NCBI GenBank assembly: GCA_031367105.1 | Contig: JANLPG010000120.1 | Location: 22,877 to 86,876 of the forward strand | Length of the DNA stretch: 64,000 nt | Direction of reading: 5' to 3' | From: Palsa-1233 sp031367105 | GTDB taxonomy: Bacteria; Gemmatimonadota; Gemmatimonadetes; Gemmatimonadales; GWC2-71-9 | Part shown: positions 7,750-17,850 of the stretch, piece after piece | How positions within the stretch are numbered: the first letter of the stretch is position 1 | Layout: each line of letters opens with the position of its first letter | Position numbers and translations under genes: made by a program | The notes under the pieces: model-generated | Seen by the model: the letters and a program-made list of their open reading frames with translations, nothing else | Databases searched by the model: none | What the model was told of the DNA's origin: nothing

Positions 7750-8232
7750 ATGCCGATCTGGAAGGAACAGACCCCGACGCGCAAGGATCCGATCCCGATG
7801 CCTCCCGAAGTTCCGTCAACCCGTCCGTTCGCTGCCCAGGCCGACATCCCCGCCGTCGCCGATGCCTCGCGCCGGGCGCCAGTGCGCGAGAGCGGCAAGG
7901 AATCGTTGATTGCATCGGACCTGACAATCGAAGGGAAGATTGAGGGGAGTGGCCACGTTCGCATCGCCGGACGGTTCAAGGGCGATGTCAACGTGCAGGG
8001 AAATGTGACCATCGAGGCGGGCGCCAAGCTCACCGGAATGGTGCGGGCGAGCACAGTGACCATCGCTGGCGAACTCGAGGGCAACATCGAAGCGGCCGCG
8101 CGCGTCGAGCTGGTGGAGAGCGGCGTGCTCAATGGCGACCTCAAGGCCGGCTCGCTCACAGTGGCTGCCGGTTCGCGGATGCGGGGACAGGTCGAATTCG
8201 GCTGGGAAGAGAAGGGCGCCGCCGCCCAATGA
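7750..8232 (+). CDS. Bactofilin family cytoskeletal protein
   Basis: A 160-residue protein. A Pro-rich, disordered N-terminus (about 1-50) precedes a right-handed beta-helix of repeated strands: SLIASDLTIEGKIEGSGHV, IAGRFKGDVNVQGNVTIEAGAKL, TGMVRASTVTIAGELEGNI, and so on to residue 155. This repeat is the bactofilin (DUF583) signature. Bactofilins polymerise without nucleotides and scaffold cell-wall enzymes, stalks or chromosome-segregation proteins at membranes. AGGAG nine bases before the ATG sets the start; an upstream GTG at 7702 is not supported. The last 4 bp overlap the next gene (ATGA), which encodes a zinc-ribbon protein. Confidence 0.92.
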   Translation: MPIWKEQTPTRKDPIPMPPEVPSTRPFAAQADIPAVADASRRAPVRESGKESLIASDLTIEGKIEGSGHVRIAGRFKGDVNVQGNVTIEAGAKLTGMVRASTVTIAGELEGNIEAAARVELVESGVLNGDLKAGSLTVAAGSRMRGQVEFGWEEKGAAAQ

Positions 8233-8573
8233 CCGGCCCGCGCCCGGGAGCGCCGGGAGCCACGCGCACCTGTCCCCATTGTCGGGCGACGATTCTGGAG
8301 AGCTCGAGCGTCTGTCCCGCCTGCCGGCACCACCTTCGCTCCGCTCCCTCCGGAACCGGGAAGCGTACCGCAGCGGCAATTGCATCGCCGCTGCGGGTGA
8401 CCGGTACCATCAAGCAACCCGCCGGCGCCTCGCCGGCGGAATATTCCGTGGTCGTCACGATCAGCAACGATCGCGGCGAGGAGGTAGCACGTCACATCGT
8501 CGGGGTGGGTGCGCTCCAACCCGAGGAGTCGCGGACCTTCGCCCTCACGGTGGAACTCATCGCGTCCGGCTGA
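8229..8573 (+). CDS. Zinc-ribbon protein with a C-terminal beta domain, function unknown
   Basis: A 114-residue protein starting with a double-knuckle zinc ribbon (CPHCR at about 15-19, CPACR at about 29-33). A short Ala/Thr/Gly linker leads to a beta-rich domain of about 60 residues (PLRVTGTIKQP, AEYSVVVTISNDRGEEVARHIVGV, LQPEESRTFALTVEL) that looks like an immunoglobulin-type or FxLYD-like strand arrangement. The 4-bp overlap with the bactofilin gene implies cotranslation and perhaps a shared role in envelope or cytoskeletal organisation. I do not recognise a named family. Confidence 0.75.
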   Translation: MTGPRPGAPGATRTCPHCRATILESSSVCPACRHHLRSAPSGTGKRTAAAIASPLRVTGTIKQPAGASPAEYSVVVTISNDRGEEVARHIVGVGALQPEESRTFALTVELIASG

Positions 8574-8947
8574 GTTACGGCTGGGCCGGATTCGCCTGGG
8601 CGTAGCGCAGGCTGATTCTGACGGCCGCCGCCGGCGCGCGCATCGGCTTCACCGCGGCGAGGGTCGAAACAATTGCAAGACGCCGCGTTCGAGGAGCTGA
8701 GGCAGCCCTGCGTTGCGCGGCCACCCAACTTCCGGACTGTCGGCGGCTGCGGGCTGGAGGGGCAGGGAGCCACGCTCCCGGCCCCTCACGCGCGTGGAGG
8801 AAGGCACGATTCCGCGCTGCGGAGGGATCGGCACCGGATCAGGGCATTGTCGCATCAGCGGCGACGCGCCGACCGCTGTCGAGTGAACGCAACGTCTAGA
8901 GAATTGGCACTTGGGCTGGATTCGCGCTGGTGCACGATTTGCGTGGT
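8574..8947. other. 374-nt intergenic region with a GC-rich hairpin
   Basis: No convincing gene. The main feature is a stem at 8759-8785 (GGGGC-a-GGGAGC, loop CAC, GCTCCC-g-GCCCC) with one internal mismatch and no T tract after it, so it is more like a structured leader than an intrinsic terminator. A minus-strand frame ending at 8575 and abutting the upstream gene gives a 49-residue peptide at most and was not called. The region should contain the promoter of the sigma factor gene. Confidence 0.35.
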
Positions 8948-9733
8948 ATGGGGCCAATGCCACCACTCCAACCGCGTGCCCCGACCCAGACCACAACCGA
9001 TGCCCTCTGGCATCGCTGGCGAGACGCCGGCGATGTCGAGGCGCGCAGGGAGCTGCTCAGTCGTTACCTCGGCCTGGTCCATCACGCCGCCCGAGAGGTT
9101 GCGCCCCGCGTGCGCGATGCGGTCTCCCTGGAGGAGCTGGTCTCGGCCGGATCGCTGGGGCTGCTGCAGTCGATGGAAGGATTCGATGTCGACCGCGGAC
9201 TCGCCTTCTCGACGTTTGCAATGCGCCGGATTCGTGGTGCCATCCTCGACGAACTGCGCGCTCGCGACCCTCTGTCGCGCACCGACCGCGCCCACGCGCG
9301 TCGGCTGGATGCCGCCTCCGCCGAACTGGAACAACGCTTCGGGCGGGCCGCCACTTCGTCCGAAGTCGCCGCCCACATCGGCGTGGACCACGACACGGTG
9401 CATCGCTGGAGAGAACGCACATCCAGTCCCGGTCCGGTGTCGCTCGAGGGAGAGCCAGGCGGCCGCGTGCTGGCCGATCGTCTCGGTGACGACGGCGGTG
9501 AGCTGATGCACGGCCTCGTGGAGCTCGATGAGCGCAACGGCACCCTGCGCAAAGCCCTCGACGCGTTGCCTCGCCGGGAGCGACTGGTGCTGTCCCGCTC
9601 GTACCTGGAGGAACGGCCACTCCGGGAGATCGCCGAAGAACTTGGCGTCACCGAGTCCCGGGTCTGCCAGTTGCGCTCTCAGGGGCTCGCCCGGCTTCGG
9701 CGGATCCCGCGGCTGGAGCTGGTCAACGAGTAA
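8948..9733 (+). CDS. FliA/WhiG-type alternative sigma factor
   Basis: A sigma-70-family factor of about 261 residues with regions 2, 3 and 4 and no region 1.1. Region 2 reads YLGLVHHAAREV...LEELVSAGSLGLLQSMEGFD, followed by the core-binding and -10 helices LAFSTFAMRRIRGAILDELR. Region 3 is DPLSRTDRAHARRLDAASAEL, and region 4 has the helix-turn-helix LREIAEELGVTESRVCQL. The layout matches group 3 sigma factors (FliA, WhiG, SigB-like), which direct flagellar, developmental or stress regulons. No flagellar genes are in the window and no anti-sigma gene is adjacent. The start is uncertain: ATG at 8948 or 8957, or GTG at 8930; none has a clear Shine-Dalgarno. Confidence 0.85.
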   Translation: MGPMPPLQPRAPTQTTTDALWHRWRDAGDVEARRELLSRYLGLVHHAAREVAPRVRDAVSLEELVSAGSLGLLQSMEGFDVDRGLAFSTFAMRRIRGAILDELRARDPLSRTDRAHARRLDAASAELEQRFGRAATSSEVAAHIGVDHDTVHRWRERTSSPGPVSLEGEPGGRVLADRLGDDGGELMHGLVELDERNGTLRKALDALPRRERLVLSRSYLEERPLREIAEELGVTESRVCQLRSQGLARLRRIPRLELVNE

Positions 9734-9795
9734 CCCGCGGCCGAAGCTTCGCGCTTAGATTCCACCCTCATCCTGGTCCACTTTCCGGAGGGGGT

Positions 9796-10677
9796 ATGCG
9801 CGCGGTGTTCGAGGGGATCGTGGACTACGCCGGCCTCTTCCCGCCCGCGAGTCTGGGGATGGCGGAGGCGGTGGAGCACTACGATCGCTATCGCCGCTCC
9901 CCGGAGCGAGCGATGCTCGGCCGCTTCGTCGTGGCCGCGAGTCGGCTCGATGAGCTGGGTGAGTCGGTGTCGAAGCTGCGACTCGAGATCGAACCCGGCG
10001 AGCCCTGGCCGCTGGCCGTGGTCACCGGGGCCAATCTCCCGCTCGAGCTCGAACGAATCGCCGCATTCCGGAAGCTCTGGGATGTGCGTGGATTGCTCAT
10101 CGACGCGGTGGAGCACCGCGTCGCCTCGCCAGGCGAGGTCGTTGCCGTAGCCGAACTGCTCGACCCCAGTTACCGCCGCTTTCTTGAAGTGCCACTGCAG
10201 GGGCCGTACACCGACTTGGTGGAAGCGATCGCCCGGATGGGTGCCTTTGCCAAGATCCGGACTGGCGGAACGACACCGGCACTCTTTCCCTCGGCCGAGG
10301 CGTTGACGCAGTTCCTGATTGCGGTCACCACGCAGCGAGTCCCCTTCAAGGCCACGGCAGGGTTGCACCATCCCTTCCGGGGATCGTATCCGCTCAGCTA
10401 CGAACCTGGCGCCGACCGATTCGAGATGTATGGATTCATCAATCTGTTGCTCGCGACGGCGGAGCTGCACCGGAGCGGTGATGGCAAGCTCGCCCAGTCG
10501 ATTCTCGAGGAAAGCGATCCTGCGGCGTTCGAATGCGCGCCACACGCGTTGAGTTGGCGCGGGAAACGGTACTCGACCGCGGCACTGGAACTGGTGCGCC
10601 GCAACTCCTTTCTCGGTTTCGGATCGTGCTCATTTCGCGAGCCGGTCGATGATTTGCGCGCAATGGCTGTCGCATGA
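9796..10677 (+). CDS. Conserved protein of unknown function, coupled to fumarylacetoacetase
   Basis: A 293-residue soluble protein without a domain I can name. The sequence alternates hydrophobic strands and amphipathic helices in a TIM-barrel-like rhythm (VDYAGLFPPASLGMAEAVEHY, RFVVAASRLDEL, AVVTGANL, VRGLLIDAVEH, RFLEVPLQ, FAKIRTGG, FKATAGLHHPFRG, HGFINLLLA-like YGFINLLLA). The KATAGLHHP segment has two adjacent His residues that could bind a metal or substrate. The start has GGAGGGGG immediately upstream. Its end overlaps the fahA start by 4 bp (ATGA), which suggests a role in tyrosine/homogentisate catabolism or in disposing of its products. This is inference from context only. Confidence 0.75.
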   Translation: MRAVFEGIVDYAGLFPPASLGMAEAVEHYDRYRRSPERAMLGRFVVAASRLDELGESVSKLRLEIEPGEPWPLAVVTGANLPLELERIAAFRKLWDVRGLLIDAVEHRVASPGEVVAVAELLDPSYRRFLEVPLQGPYTDLVEAIARMGAFAKIRTGGTTPALFPSAEALTQFLIAVTTQRVPFKATAGLHHPFRGSYPLSYEPGADRFEMYGFINLLLATAELHRSGDGKLAQSILEESDPAAFECAPHALSWRGKRYSTAALELVRRNSFLGFGSCSFREPVDDLRAMAVA

Positions 10678-11969
10678 GTGCGCTTGACCGCTCGCACGAT
10701 GTCGCCCGGCGGAGTTGGGTGCCGGGTGCCGACGGGCACGCCGAATTTCCGATCCAGAATCTGCCCTACGGTGTGTCCGGCACGGGCACGGCCGCCGGAC
10801 ACATCGTCGTGGCGATCGGCGATGAAGCACTCGACCTTCCCGGGGCGCTGGCGGCAGGGTGGGGCAGTGCCCTGGCACCGCGCCTGCAGGCTGCCCTCAG
10901 CGCGACTGATCTCAATGCGCTGGCTTCGCTGACCCCGGTCGAGTGGTCCGCGGCTCGGCTGGCACTCTCGGATGCGTTGAGTGACCCGGCGTGGTCGGTG
11001 CAGCTCGCGTCGGCGCTCCGGCCGCAATCGTCGTTAGTGCTGCAGCTACCGTGCACCGTGCGCAACTACACCGACTTCTATGCCTCGGCGTTCCACGCCA
11101 CAAATGTCGGATCGATGTTCCGACCCGACAACCCCCTGCTGCCGAATTACAAATGGATTCCGATCGGCTACCACGGCCGCGCCTCATCGATTGTCGTGGA
11201 CGGGACACCGGTGCGCCGACCCCACGGGCAGCTCAAAGGGGCCGATGCGGAAGCACCCGCATTGCGTGCCAGCCACTCGCTCGACTACGAACTGGAGCTC
11301 GCGCTGGTCATCGGCGGTGAAAACGCACTCGGCACGGCGGTGACAGCTGCCGACGCTGCTTCGCGCCACTTCGGAGTGCTGTTGCTGAACGACTGGTCCG
11401 CGCGGGATATCCAGTCGTGGGAATACCAACCCCTCGGCCCCTTCCTTGCCAAGAATTTTGCGAGTACGCTGTCGCCCTGGGTGGTGACCGCTGATGCGCT
11501 CCGTCCGTTCCGCGTGCCGATGCCGGCGCGGCCGTCGGGGGATCCCGAGCCGCTCGACTATCTTCGCATTCCTGACGACGCCACGTGGAGCATCCGACTC
11601 GACGTACTGTTGCGCAGTGCCGGGATGCAGGAGCGGGGCGAGCCGGCCTTCAGGGTGAGTCGCGGCGCATTTGCGGAGTCGATGTACTGGAGCCCGTTAC
11701 AACTGATCGTCCACCACGGCAGCAATGGTTGCAACTTGCTCCCCGGCGACCTCCTCGGCACCGGGACCATCTCGGGGCCAACGCCGGACTCGCGTGGCTG
11801 CCTGCTGGAGCGAACCTGGCGCGGGAGCGAGCCGCTCTCGCTCCCCGATGGTTCGGTGCGGCGGTTTCTCGAAGACGGTGATGAAGTCACGCTGCAGGCG
11901 CGTTGTGAGCGCCCGGGAGCAATTCCGATTGGATTCGGGCGCTGTTCTGGCGTCGTGCTGCCTGCGTGA
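10674..11969 (+). CDS. fahA: Fumarylacetoacetase
   Basis: Hydrolyses 4-fumarylacetoacetate to fumarate and acetoacetate, the last step of tyrosine/homogentisate breakdown. The 431-residue length and two-domain layout match the family: an N-terminal SH3-like domain (SWVPGADGHAEFPIQNLPYG) and a catalytic beta-roll with YTDFYASAFHATNVGSMFRP (the His is the general base), YHGRASSIVVDG, the metal-binding DYELELALVIG and LLNDWSARDIQSWEYQPLGPF, and HHGSNGCNLLPGDLLGTGTISG. All the expected metal and catalytic residues are present. Earlier pathway genes are not in the window. The stop overlaps the next gene (GTGA), so it sits in a run of coupled genes. Confidence 0.97.
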   Translation: MSALDRSHDVARRSWVPGADGHAEFPIQNLPYGVSGTGTAAGHIVVAIGDEALDLPGALAAGWGSALAPRLQAALSATDLNALASLTPVEWSAARLALSDALSDPAWSVQLASALRPQSSLVLQLPCTVRNYTDFYASAFHATNVGSMFRPDNPLLPNYKWIPIGYHGRASSIVVDGTPVRRPHGQLKGADAEAPALRASHSLDYELELALVIGGENALGTAVTAADAASRHFGVLLLNDWSARDIQSWEYQPLGPFLAKNFASTLSPWVVTADALRPFRVPMPARPSGDPEPLDYLRIPDDATWSIRLDVLLRSAGMQERGEPAFRVSRGAFAESMYWSPLQLIVHHGSNGCNLLPGDLLGTGTISGPTPDSRGCLLERTWRGSEPLSLPDGSVRRFLEDGDEVTLQARCERPGAIPIGFGRCSGVVLPA

Positions 11970-12484
11970 GTCCTCAGGTCGCGGTCGTCGTCACCCATCT
12001 GGAACTTGGCTCGCGAGAGCAGCTCCGTCCGAGTACCGCCGACCCGCAGGGCGTCCAGCTGCGACAGGAGCGTGAACCGGAAGCATCGAGCATTGCGGCG
12101 GCGATGTATCGTCGCGTCGGCAGTGCGTGGAATTGGCGCGATCGGCTGACCTGGACCCCCGTGGAGTGGGCGAATGCGATCAACCAGCCGGGCGTCGAAC
12201 TCTGGACGCTCGGCGAGGATGGGCTGCTCATCGGCTATTTCGAGCTGGAATTGCGCGATGAAATCGCCGAGGTGAAGTATTTCGGTCTCACGCCCGAAGG
12301 GATGGGGCGGGGGCTCGGCGGCTGGCTGCTGATCCGGGCCGTGGAGCGCGCGTGGGCCCGCGGTGCGGCGCGGGTGATTTTGAATACGTGTACGCTGGAC
12401 AGCCCGGCCGCGCTCCCCAACTACCTCGCGCGGGGGTTCCGGCTGGTGCGCGTGGAACATCAGGAACGGGAGCTGCCGGAATGA
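11966..12484 (+). CDS. GNAT family N-acetyltransferase
   Basis: A 172-residue single-domain GNAT. The acetyl-CoA binding motif A is clear: EVKYFGLTPEGMGRGLGGWLLIRAVERAW, with the G-x-G-x-G-[GA] loop, followed by ARVILNTCTLDSPAALPNYLARGFRLVR, which carries the N-x-x-S-x-x-x-x-Y-x-x-x-G-F motif B. The N-terminal half (VTHLELGSREQLRP) is less conserved and would set the acceptor. The GTG start overlaps the fahA stop and the end overlaps pdxH, so it is expressed within the same coupled run. No substrate can be inferred. Confidence 0.85.
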   Translation: MSPQVAVVVTHLELGSREQLRPSTADPQGVQLRQEREPEASSIAAAMYRRVGSAWNWRDRLTWTPVEWANAINQPGVELWTLGEDGLLIGYFELELRDEIAEVKYFGLTPEGMGRGLGGWLLIRAVERAWARGAARVILNTCTLDSPAALPNYLARGFRLVRVEHQERELPE

Positions 12485-13119
12485 ACATCAGTGAACTGCG
12501 GCGCGAGTATGCCAGGGAGGTCCTCGATGAGGCATCGACGGCCGGGAATCCGCTGGAACAATTCGATCGCTGGTTCGCCGAGGCGCGGCAGGCCGCTCTG
12601 CTCGAAGTGAATGCGATGACGCTCGCGACCGCCGACGCAGCCGGTCGGCCGAGTGCGCGGATCGTGCTCCTCAAGGGCGTGGATCCCCGCGGCTTCCTCT
12701 TCTTTACCGATTACCGGTCGCGGAAAGGAAAAGACCTCGCTGCCAATCCCCTCGCCGCCCTGGTCTTCTACTGGGCCGAACTCGAGCGGCAGGTCCGTAT
12801 CGCGGGACGGATCGAGCGGCTCTCGATCGACGAGTCGTGGCATTACTTCGCGAGCCGTCCCGAGGGTTCCCGCATCGGCGCCTGGGCGTCCGAACAGAGT
12901 GCCCCGCTCGCGGATCGCGCCGAGCTGGAGGCGCGCGTCAACACGCTCACCGTCGAATTCGCGCAACGCGATATTCCGCTACCGGCCCACTGGGGCGGCT
13001 ACCGGCTCCTGCCCGACGAATTCGAATTCTGGCAGGGGCGGCCGAGCCGGCTCCACGACCGGATCAGCTATCGACTCACGGCGGCTGGCGAGTGGCAGCG
13101 GGGTCGGCTCTCTCCGTGA
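12481..13119 (+). CDS. pdxH: Pyridoxamine 5'-phosphate oxidase
   Basis: An FMN enzyme oxidising pyridoxine or pyridoxamine 5'-phosphate to pyridoxal 5'-phosphate. The 212-residue product is normal length. Conserved elements are the FMN-binding RIVLLKGVDPRGFLFFTDYRSRKGKDL, ALVFYWAELERQVRIAGRIE, the YFASRPEGSRIGAWAS loop, PAHWGGYRL, and the C-terminal WQGRPSRLHDRISY containing the R-L-H-D-R substrate and FMN motif. The ATG at 12481 overlaps the upstream GNAT stop. It supplies PLP, the cofactor bound by the YggS-type protein encoded at 21.4 kb. Confidence 0.97.
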   Translation: MNISELRREYAREVLDEASTAGNPLEQFDRWFAEARQAALLEVNAMTLATADAAGRPSARIVLLKGVDPRGFLFFTDYRSRKGKDLAANPLAALVFYWAELERQVRIAGRIERLSIDESWHYFASRPEGSRIGAWASEQSAPLADRAELEARVNTLTVEFAQRDIPLPAHWGGYRLLPDEFEFWQGRPSRLHDRISYRLTAAGEWQRGRLSP

Positions 13120-13126
13120 ACGCGCC

Positions 13127-14017
13127 GTGACCGTGACCGACACGAAGCCGCACCGGAACGACGGCGCCCGCCTCGCCGCGACGGGCGTGTTTGTCAACGC
13201 CCTGCTCGCCGTATTCAAGGGAGTGGCGGGGATCGTCGGCAATTCCTATGCGTTGATCGCCGACGCGGTCGAATCGGTGGGTGATATCGGTGGATCGCTC
13301 GTCGTCTGGGGCGGTCTGCGGCTCTCCGCGCGCTCGCCCGATGATGATCATCCGTACGGGCACGGCAAGGCCGAGCCACTGGCGGCGGCGATTGTGGGGA
13401 TGCTGCTCTGCGGCGCCGCGCTCGGCATCGCTGTCAAGTCGATCGACCAGATCCGATCACCACACCACGCTCCGAAACCCTATACGCTGCTGGCGCTGGT
13501 GGTGGTGATCGTGGTGAAGGAGTTGTTGGCGCGGCGGGTCTTCCGGGTGGCAGACGATGGGCACAGTCAGGCGGTCCACGCCGATGCGTGGCACCACCGC
13601 GCCGATGCGGTCACGTCCGGGGCGGCGTTCATCGGAATTTCCGTCGCGCTCCTGGGCGGCCCCGGGTATGAATGGGCTGACGCGGCCGCAGCGCTGCTCG
13701 CTTCTGCCGTCATTGGTGTGAACGCCGCCGCGATCCTCCGTCCCGCCGTACACGAGTTGATGGACGGTGCCCCCGACACCGCGATGCTGGAGCAGGTCGC
13801 GACTGCCGCGAGGGCCGTGACTGGGGTCCGGATGATCGAAAAGTTGAAGGCGAGAAAAGTCGGCACCCGTTACCTGGTGGACCTGCACGTTCAGGCTGAT
13901 CCGGCGATGCCGCTCCACGACTCGCACATTCTCAGCGGCTGCGTCAAGTCGGCAATTCGCTCCTCGGTGCCGGCGGTCGAGAACGTCCTCGTGCATATGG
14001 AACCGTTCGAGGGGTGA
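13127..14017 (+). CDS. Cation diffusion facilitator (CDF) family transporter
   Basis: A 296-residue inner-membrane divalent-cation exporter with six transmembrane segments and a C-terminal cytosolic metallochaperone-like domain. TM2 contains SYALIADAVESVGD and TM5 HADAWHHRADAVTS with the H-x-x-x-D site; the PYGHGKAEPLAA loop after TM2 is typical. In TM2 the second Asp of the classic D-x-x-x-D pair (FieF D45/D49) appears to be Ser, with Glu one residue before, so metal preference (Zn, Fe, Mn or Co) should not be transferred from FieF. The cytosolic domain (RMIEKLKARKVGTRYLVDLHVQADP) is complete. GTG codons at 13127 and 13133 are alternative starts. The stop overlaps tilS. Confidence 0.9.
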   Translation: MTVTDTKPHRNDGARLAATGVFVNALLAVFKGVAGIVGNSYALIADAVESVGDIGGSLVVWGGLRLSARSPDDDHPYGHGKAEPLAAAIVGMLLCGAALGIAVKSIDQIRSPHHAPKPYTLLALVVVIVVKELLARRVFRVADDGHSQAVHADAWHHRADAVTSGAAFIGISVALLGGPGYEWADAAAALLASAVIGVNAAAILRPAVHELMDGAPDTAMLEQVATAARAVTGVRMIEKLKARKVGTRYLVDLHVQADPAMPLHDSHILSGCVKSAIRSSVPAVENVLVHMEPFEG

Positions 14018-15330
14018 TGAGCCTCACCGCGCGGGTGGCCGCCGCCGTCGACGCGCTGGTGCCCGCGGGTGCGACGTGTCTGGTGGGTGTCTCCGGCGGT
14101 CCCGATTCGCTCGCCCTGCTCGACCTCCTTCACCTGACCGCGGCGCTGCACGGACGGAAACTGGTCGTCGGACACGTCGACCACGGCATCGCCGAGGGAA
14201 GCGACGGCATCGCCGATCGCACCGCCGCGCTGGCCGCCGAACGAGGCATCCCGATCCGGCGCGTCCGTCTCCAGCTCGGCGGTGGCGCGTCGGAGACGCG
14301 GGCCCGGGGAGCGCGCCGGGCGGCGCTCGTTGCGATGGCCCGCGATGTCGATGCCCGGTCGATCCTCTTGGGGCACCACGCCGATGATCAGGCCGAAACG
14401 GTCTTGCTACGGTTGTTGCGAGGGAGCGGCCCTGCGGGGCTGGCCGGGATGGCGGCCCGCTCGGGGCTCTGGGTCCGTCCGCTGCTGGGGGTCACTCGGG
14501 CGGAGCTGGCGGAGCACCTCGCCAGCCGCGGGTTGGCAGGGTGGCAGGATCCCGCCAACACCGATCCCCGGCACCTCCGATCGTGGCTCCGGGAAGCCAT
14601 CCTGCCGCGGTTGGCGGAACGCTTGCCCGACCTCACTTCCCGGCTGCTTCGTGCGGCTCGGCAGGCCGCGGCAGCACGGCAAGGTTGGGATGCCGTCCCG
14701 GAACTGCTGGCAGGACTCGAACTCCGGACCGATTCTGGCGCCATTTCCGTTGCCGCACCCCCCCTGTGGGGGTATCGTTCAGAGGTGAGACACGCCGTCC
14801 TGGCAGCCCTCGGGCGGCGGTTCGGCATCCCCCTCGGCGAGCGTCGACTTTCGGCGATCGACCGGCTGGCGCACACGGCACACGGCACGGTTCGCCTCGC
14901 GGATACGCTCGAGGCGGAACTGTTCGACGGCAGGCTGACGTTGAAAACTCCGGTGACCGCCGCCGCGGAACCGATTGCGCTGGAGCTGGGCCAGTCGGTG
15001 CGGCTGGGTCGGGCGGCGTTCAGGGTCGAGAGCGCAGCGGATGGCGAAACCTCCCGGGGCGGCTGGAGTACCCAGCTGAAGCTGGGTCGATACGTCGCCC
15101 GTCCGTGGCGGCCAGGGGATCGCATTCGTCCTCTAGGTGGCCAGGGCTCTCGGGCGGTTGCAGTGCTGCTGCGCGAAGCTCGGGTGCCAGTGGGCCGTCG
15201 GTCGGCGTGGCCGGTCGTCACAACTGCCGACGACGCGACGATCGTGTGGGTACCGGGCATCTGCCGTGCAGATGCTGCTCTTCCCGAACCAGGAACCAGG
15301 GCGCTGCATGTCGAGTGTGCTTTCACCTGA
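14017..15330 (+). CDS. tilS: tRNA(Ile)-lysidine synthase
   Basis: Converts the wobble C of tRNA-Ile(CAT) to lysidine, changing both its decoding and its aminoacylation identity to isoleucine; this is essential in nearly all bacteria. The N-terminal N-type ATP pyrophosphatase loop SGGPDS is at residues 26-31, followed by HVDHGI, the RGARR/ILLGHHADDQAETVLLRLLRGSG block and RPLL-type core elements. A C-terminal domain (about 340-437) ends with RPGDRIRPLGGQGSRAV, typical of the TilS C-domain. The ATG at 14017 overlaps the CDF stop (TGATG); a GTG at 14014 is the alternative. The order tilS-hpt-ftsH-folP is a widely conserved bacterial arrangement. Confidence 0.96.
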   Translation: MSLTARVAAAVDALVPAGATCLVGVSGGPDSLALLDLLHLTAALHGRKLVVGHVDHGIAEGSDGIADRTAALAAERGIPIRRVRLQLGGGASETRARGARRAALVAMARDVDARSILLGHHADDQAETVLLRLLRGSGPAGLAGMAARSGLWVRPLLGVTRAELAEHLASRGLAGWQDPANTDPRHLRSWLREAILPRLAERLPDLTSRLLRAARQAAAARQGWDAVPELLAGLELRTDSGAISVAAPPLWGYRSEVRHAVLAALGRRFGIPLGERRLSAIDRLAHTAHGTVRLADTLEAELFDGRLTLKTPVTAAAEPIALELGQSVRLGRAAFRVESAADGETSRGGWSTQLKLGRYVARPWRPGDRIRPLGGQGSRAVAVLLREARVPVGRRSAWPVVTTADDATIVWVPGICRADAALPEPGTRALHVECAFT

Positions 15331-15864
15331 GATGAAACGCCGCGCAGGCGGCCGTGAACTTCGGATCGTTTTCGACGAGACCACGATCGCGGAGCGCGTG
15401 CGTCAGCTCGGTGCCGAAATCACCGCGGCATATCCCGACGGCGATTTGCTGGTGCTCGGGCTGTTGAAGGGAAGTTTTATTTTCCTGAGCGATCTGGTTC
15501 GGCAGATCGACCGACCCCTGCATCTCGACTTCCTGGTTGCCAGCTCCTACGGGACCGGGACGGAATCGAGTGGCACCGTCCGGTTGTTGTACGACCCGGA
15601 GACGCCGCTTGAGGGAAAGCACCTGCTCATTGTCGAGGACATCATCGACAGCGGGCGGACGATGCAGCATCTGCTGAAGCTGCTGGATGCGCGCAATCCG
15701 GCCTCGCTGGCGGTCTGCGCGCTGCTGGACAAGAACCTGCTTCCGGAGCCGATCCCCCAGATGCGTTGGGTCGGATTTCCGGCACCCCCTGCGTTTCTGG
15801 TCGGATATGGCCTGGACCACGCGGAGGACTTTCGCCATCTCCCGTTTATTGGTGACTTGATCTG

Positions 15865-15865
<1 letters not shown>
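15308..15865 (+). CDS. hpt: Hypoxanthine phosphoribosyltransferase
   Basis: Purine salvage enzyme converting hypoxanthine or guanine with PRPP to IMP or GMP. The type I PRT fold is evident: the LLVLGLLKGSFIFLSDLVRQI strand-loop, the flexible SSYGTGTESSGTVRL loop, the PRPP-binding motif LLIVEDIIDSGRTM, and C-terminal base-binding WVGFPAPPAFLVGYGLDHAEDFRHLPFIG. The ATG at 15308 overlaps tilS by 23 nt; the next ATG at 15332, one base after the tilS stop, would give MKRRAGGREL and still contain the whole domain. Neither has a strong Shine-Dalgarno. The stop overlaps the ftsH start by one base. Confidence 0.95.

Positions 15866-17846
<1,981 letters not shown>

Positions 17847-17850
<4 letters not shown>

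Noticed and set aside
8575..8724. Minus-strand frame ending 2 nt from the zinc-ribbon gene, giving a 49-residue peptide with a plausible-looking C-terminus
   Set aside because: Short, Arg-rich, no family resemblance; the frame closes soon upstream. Could be a remnant, but not supported as a gene.
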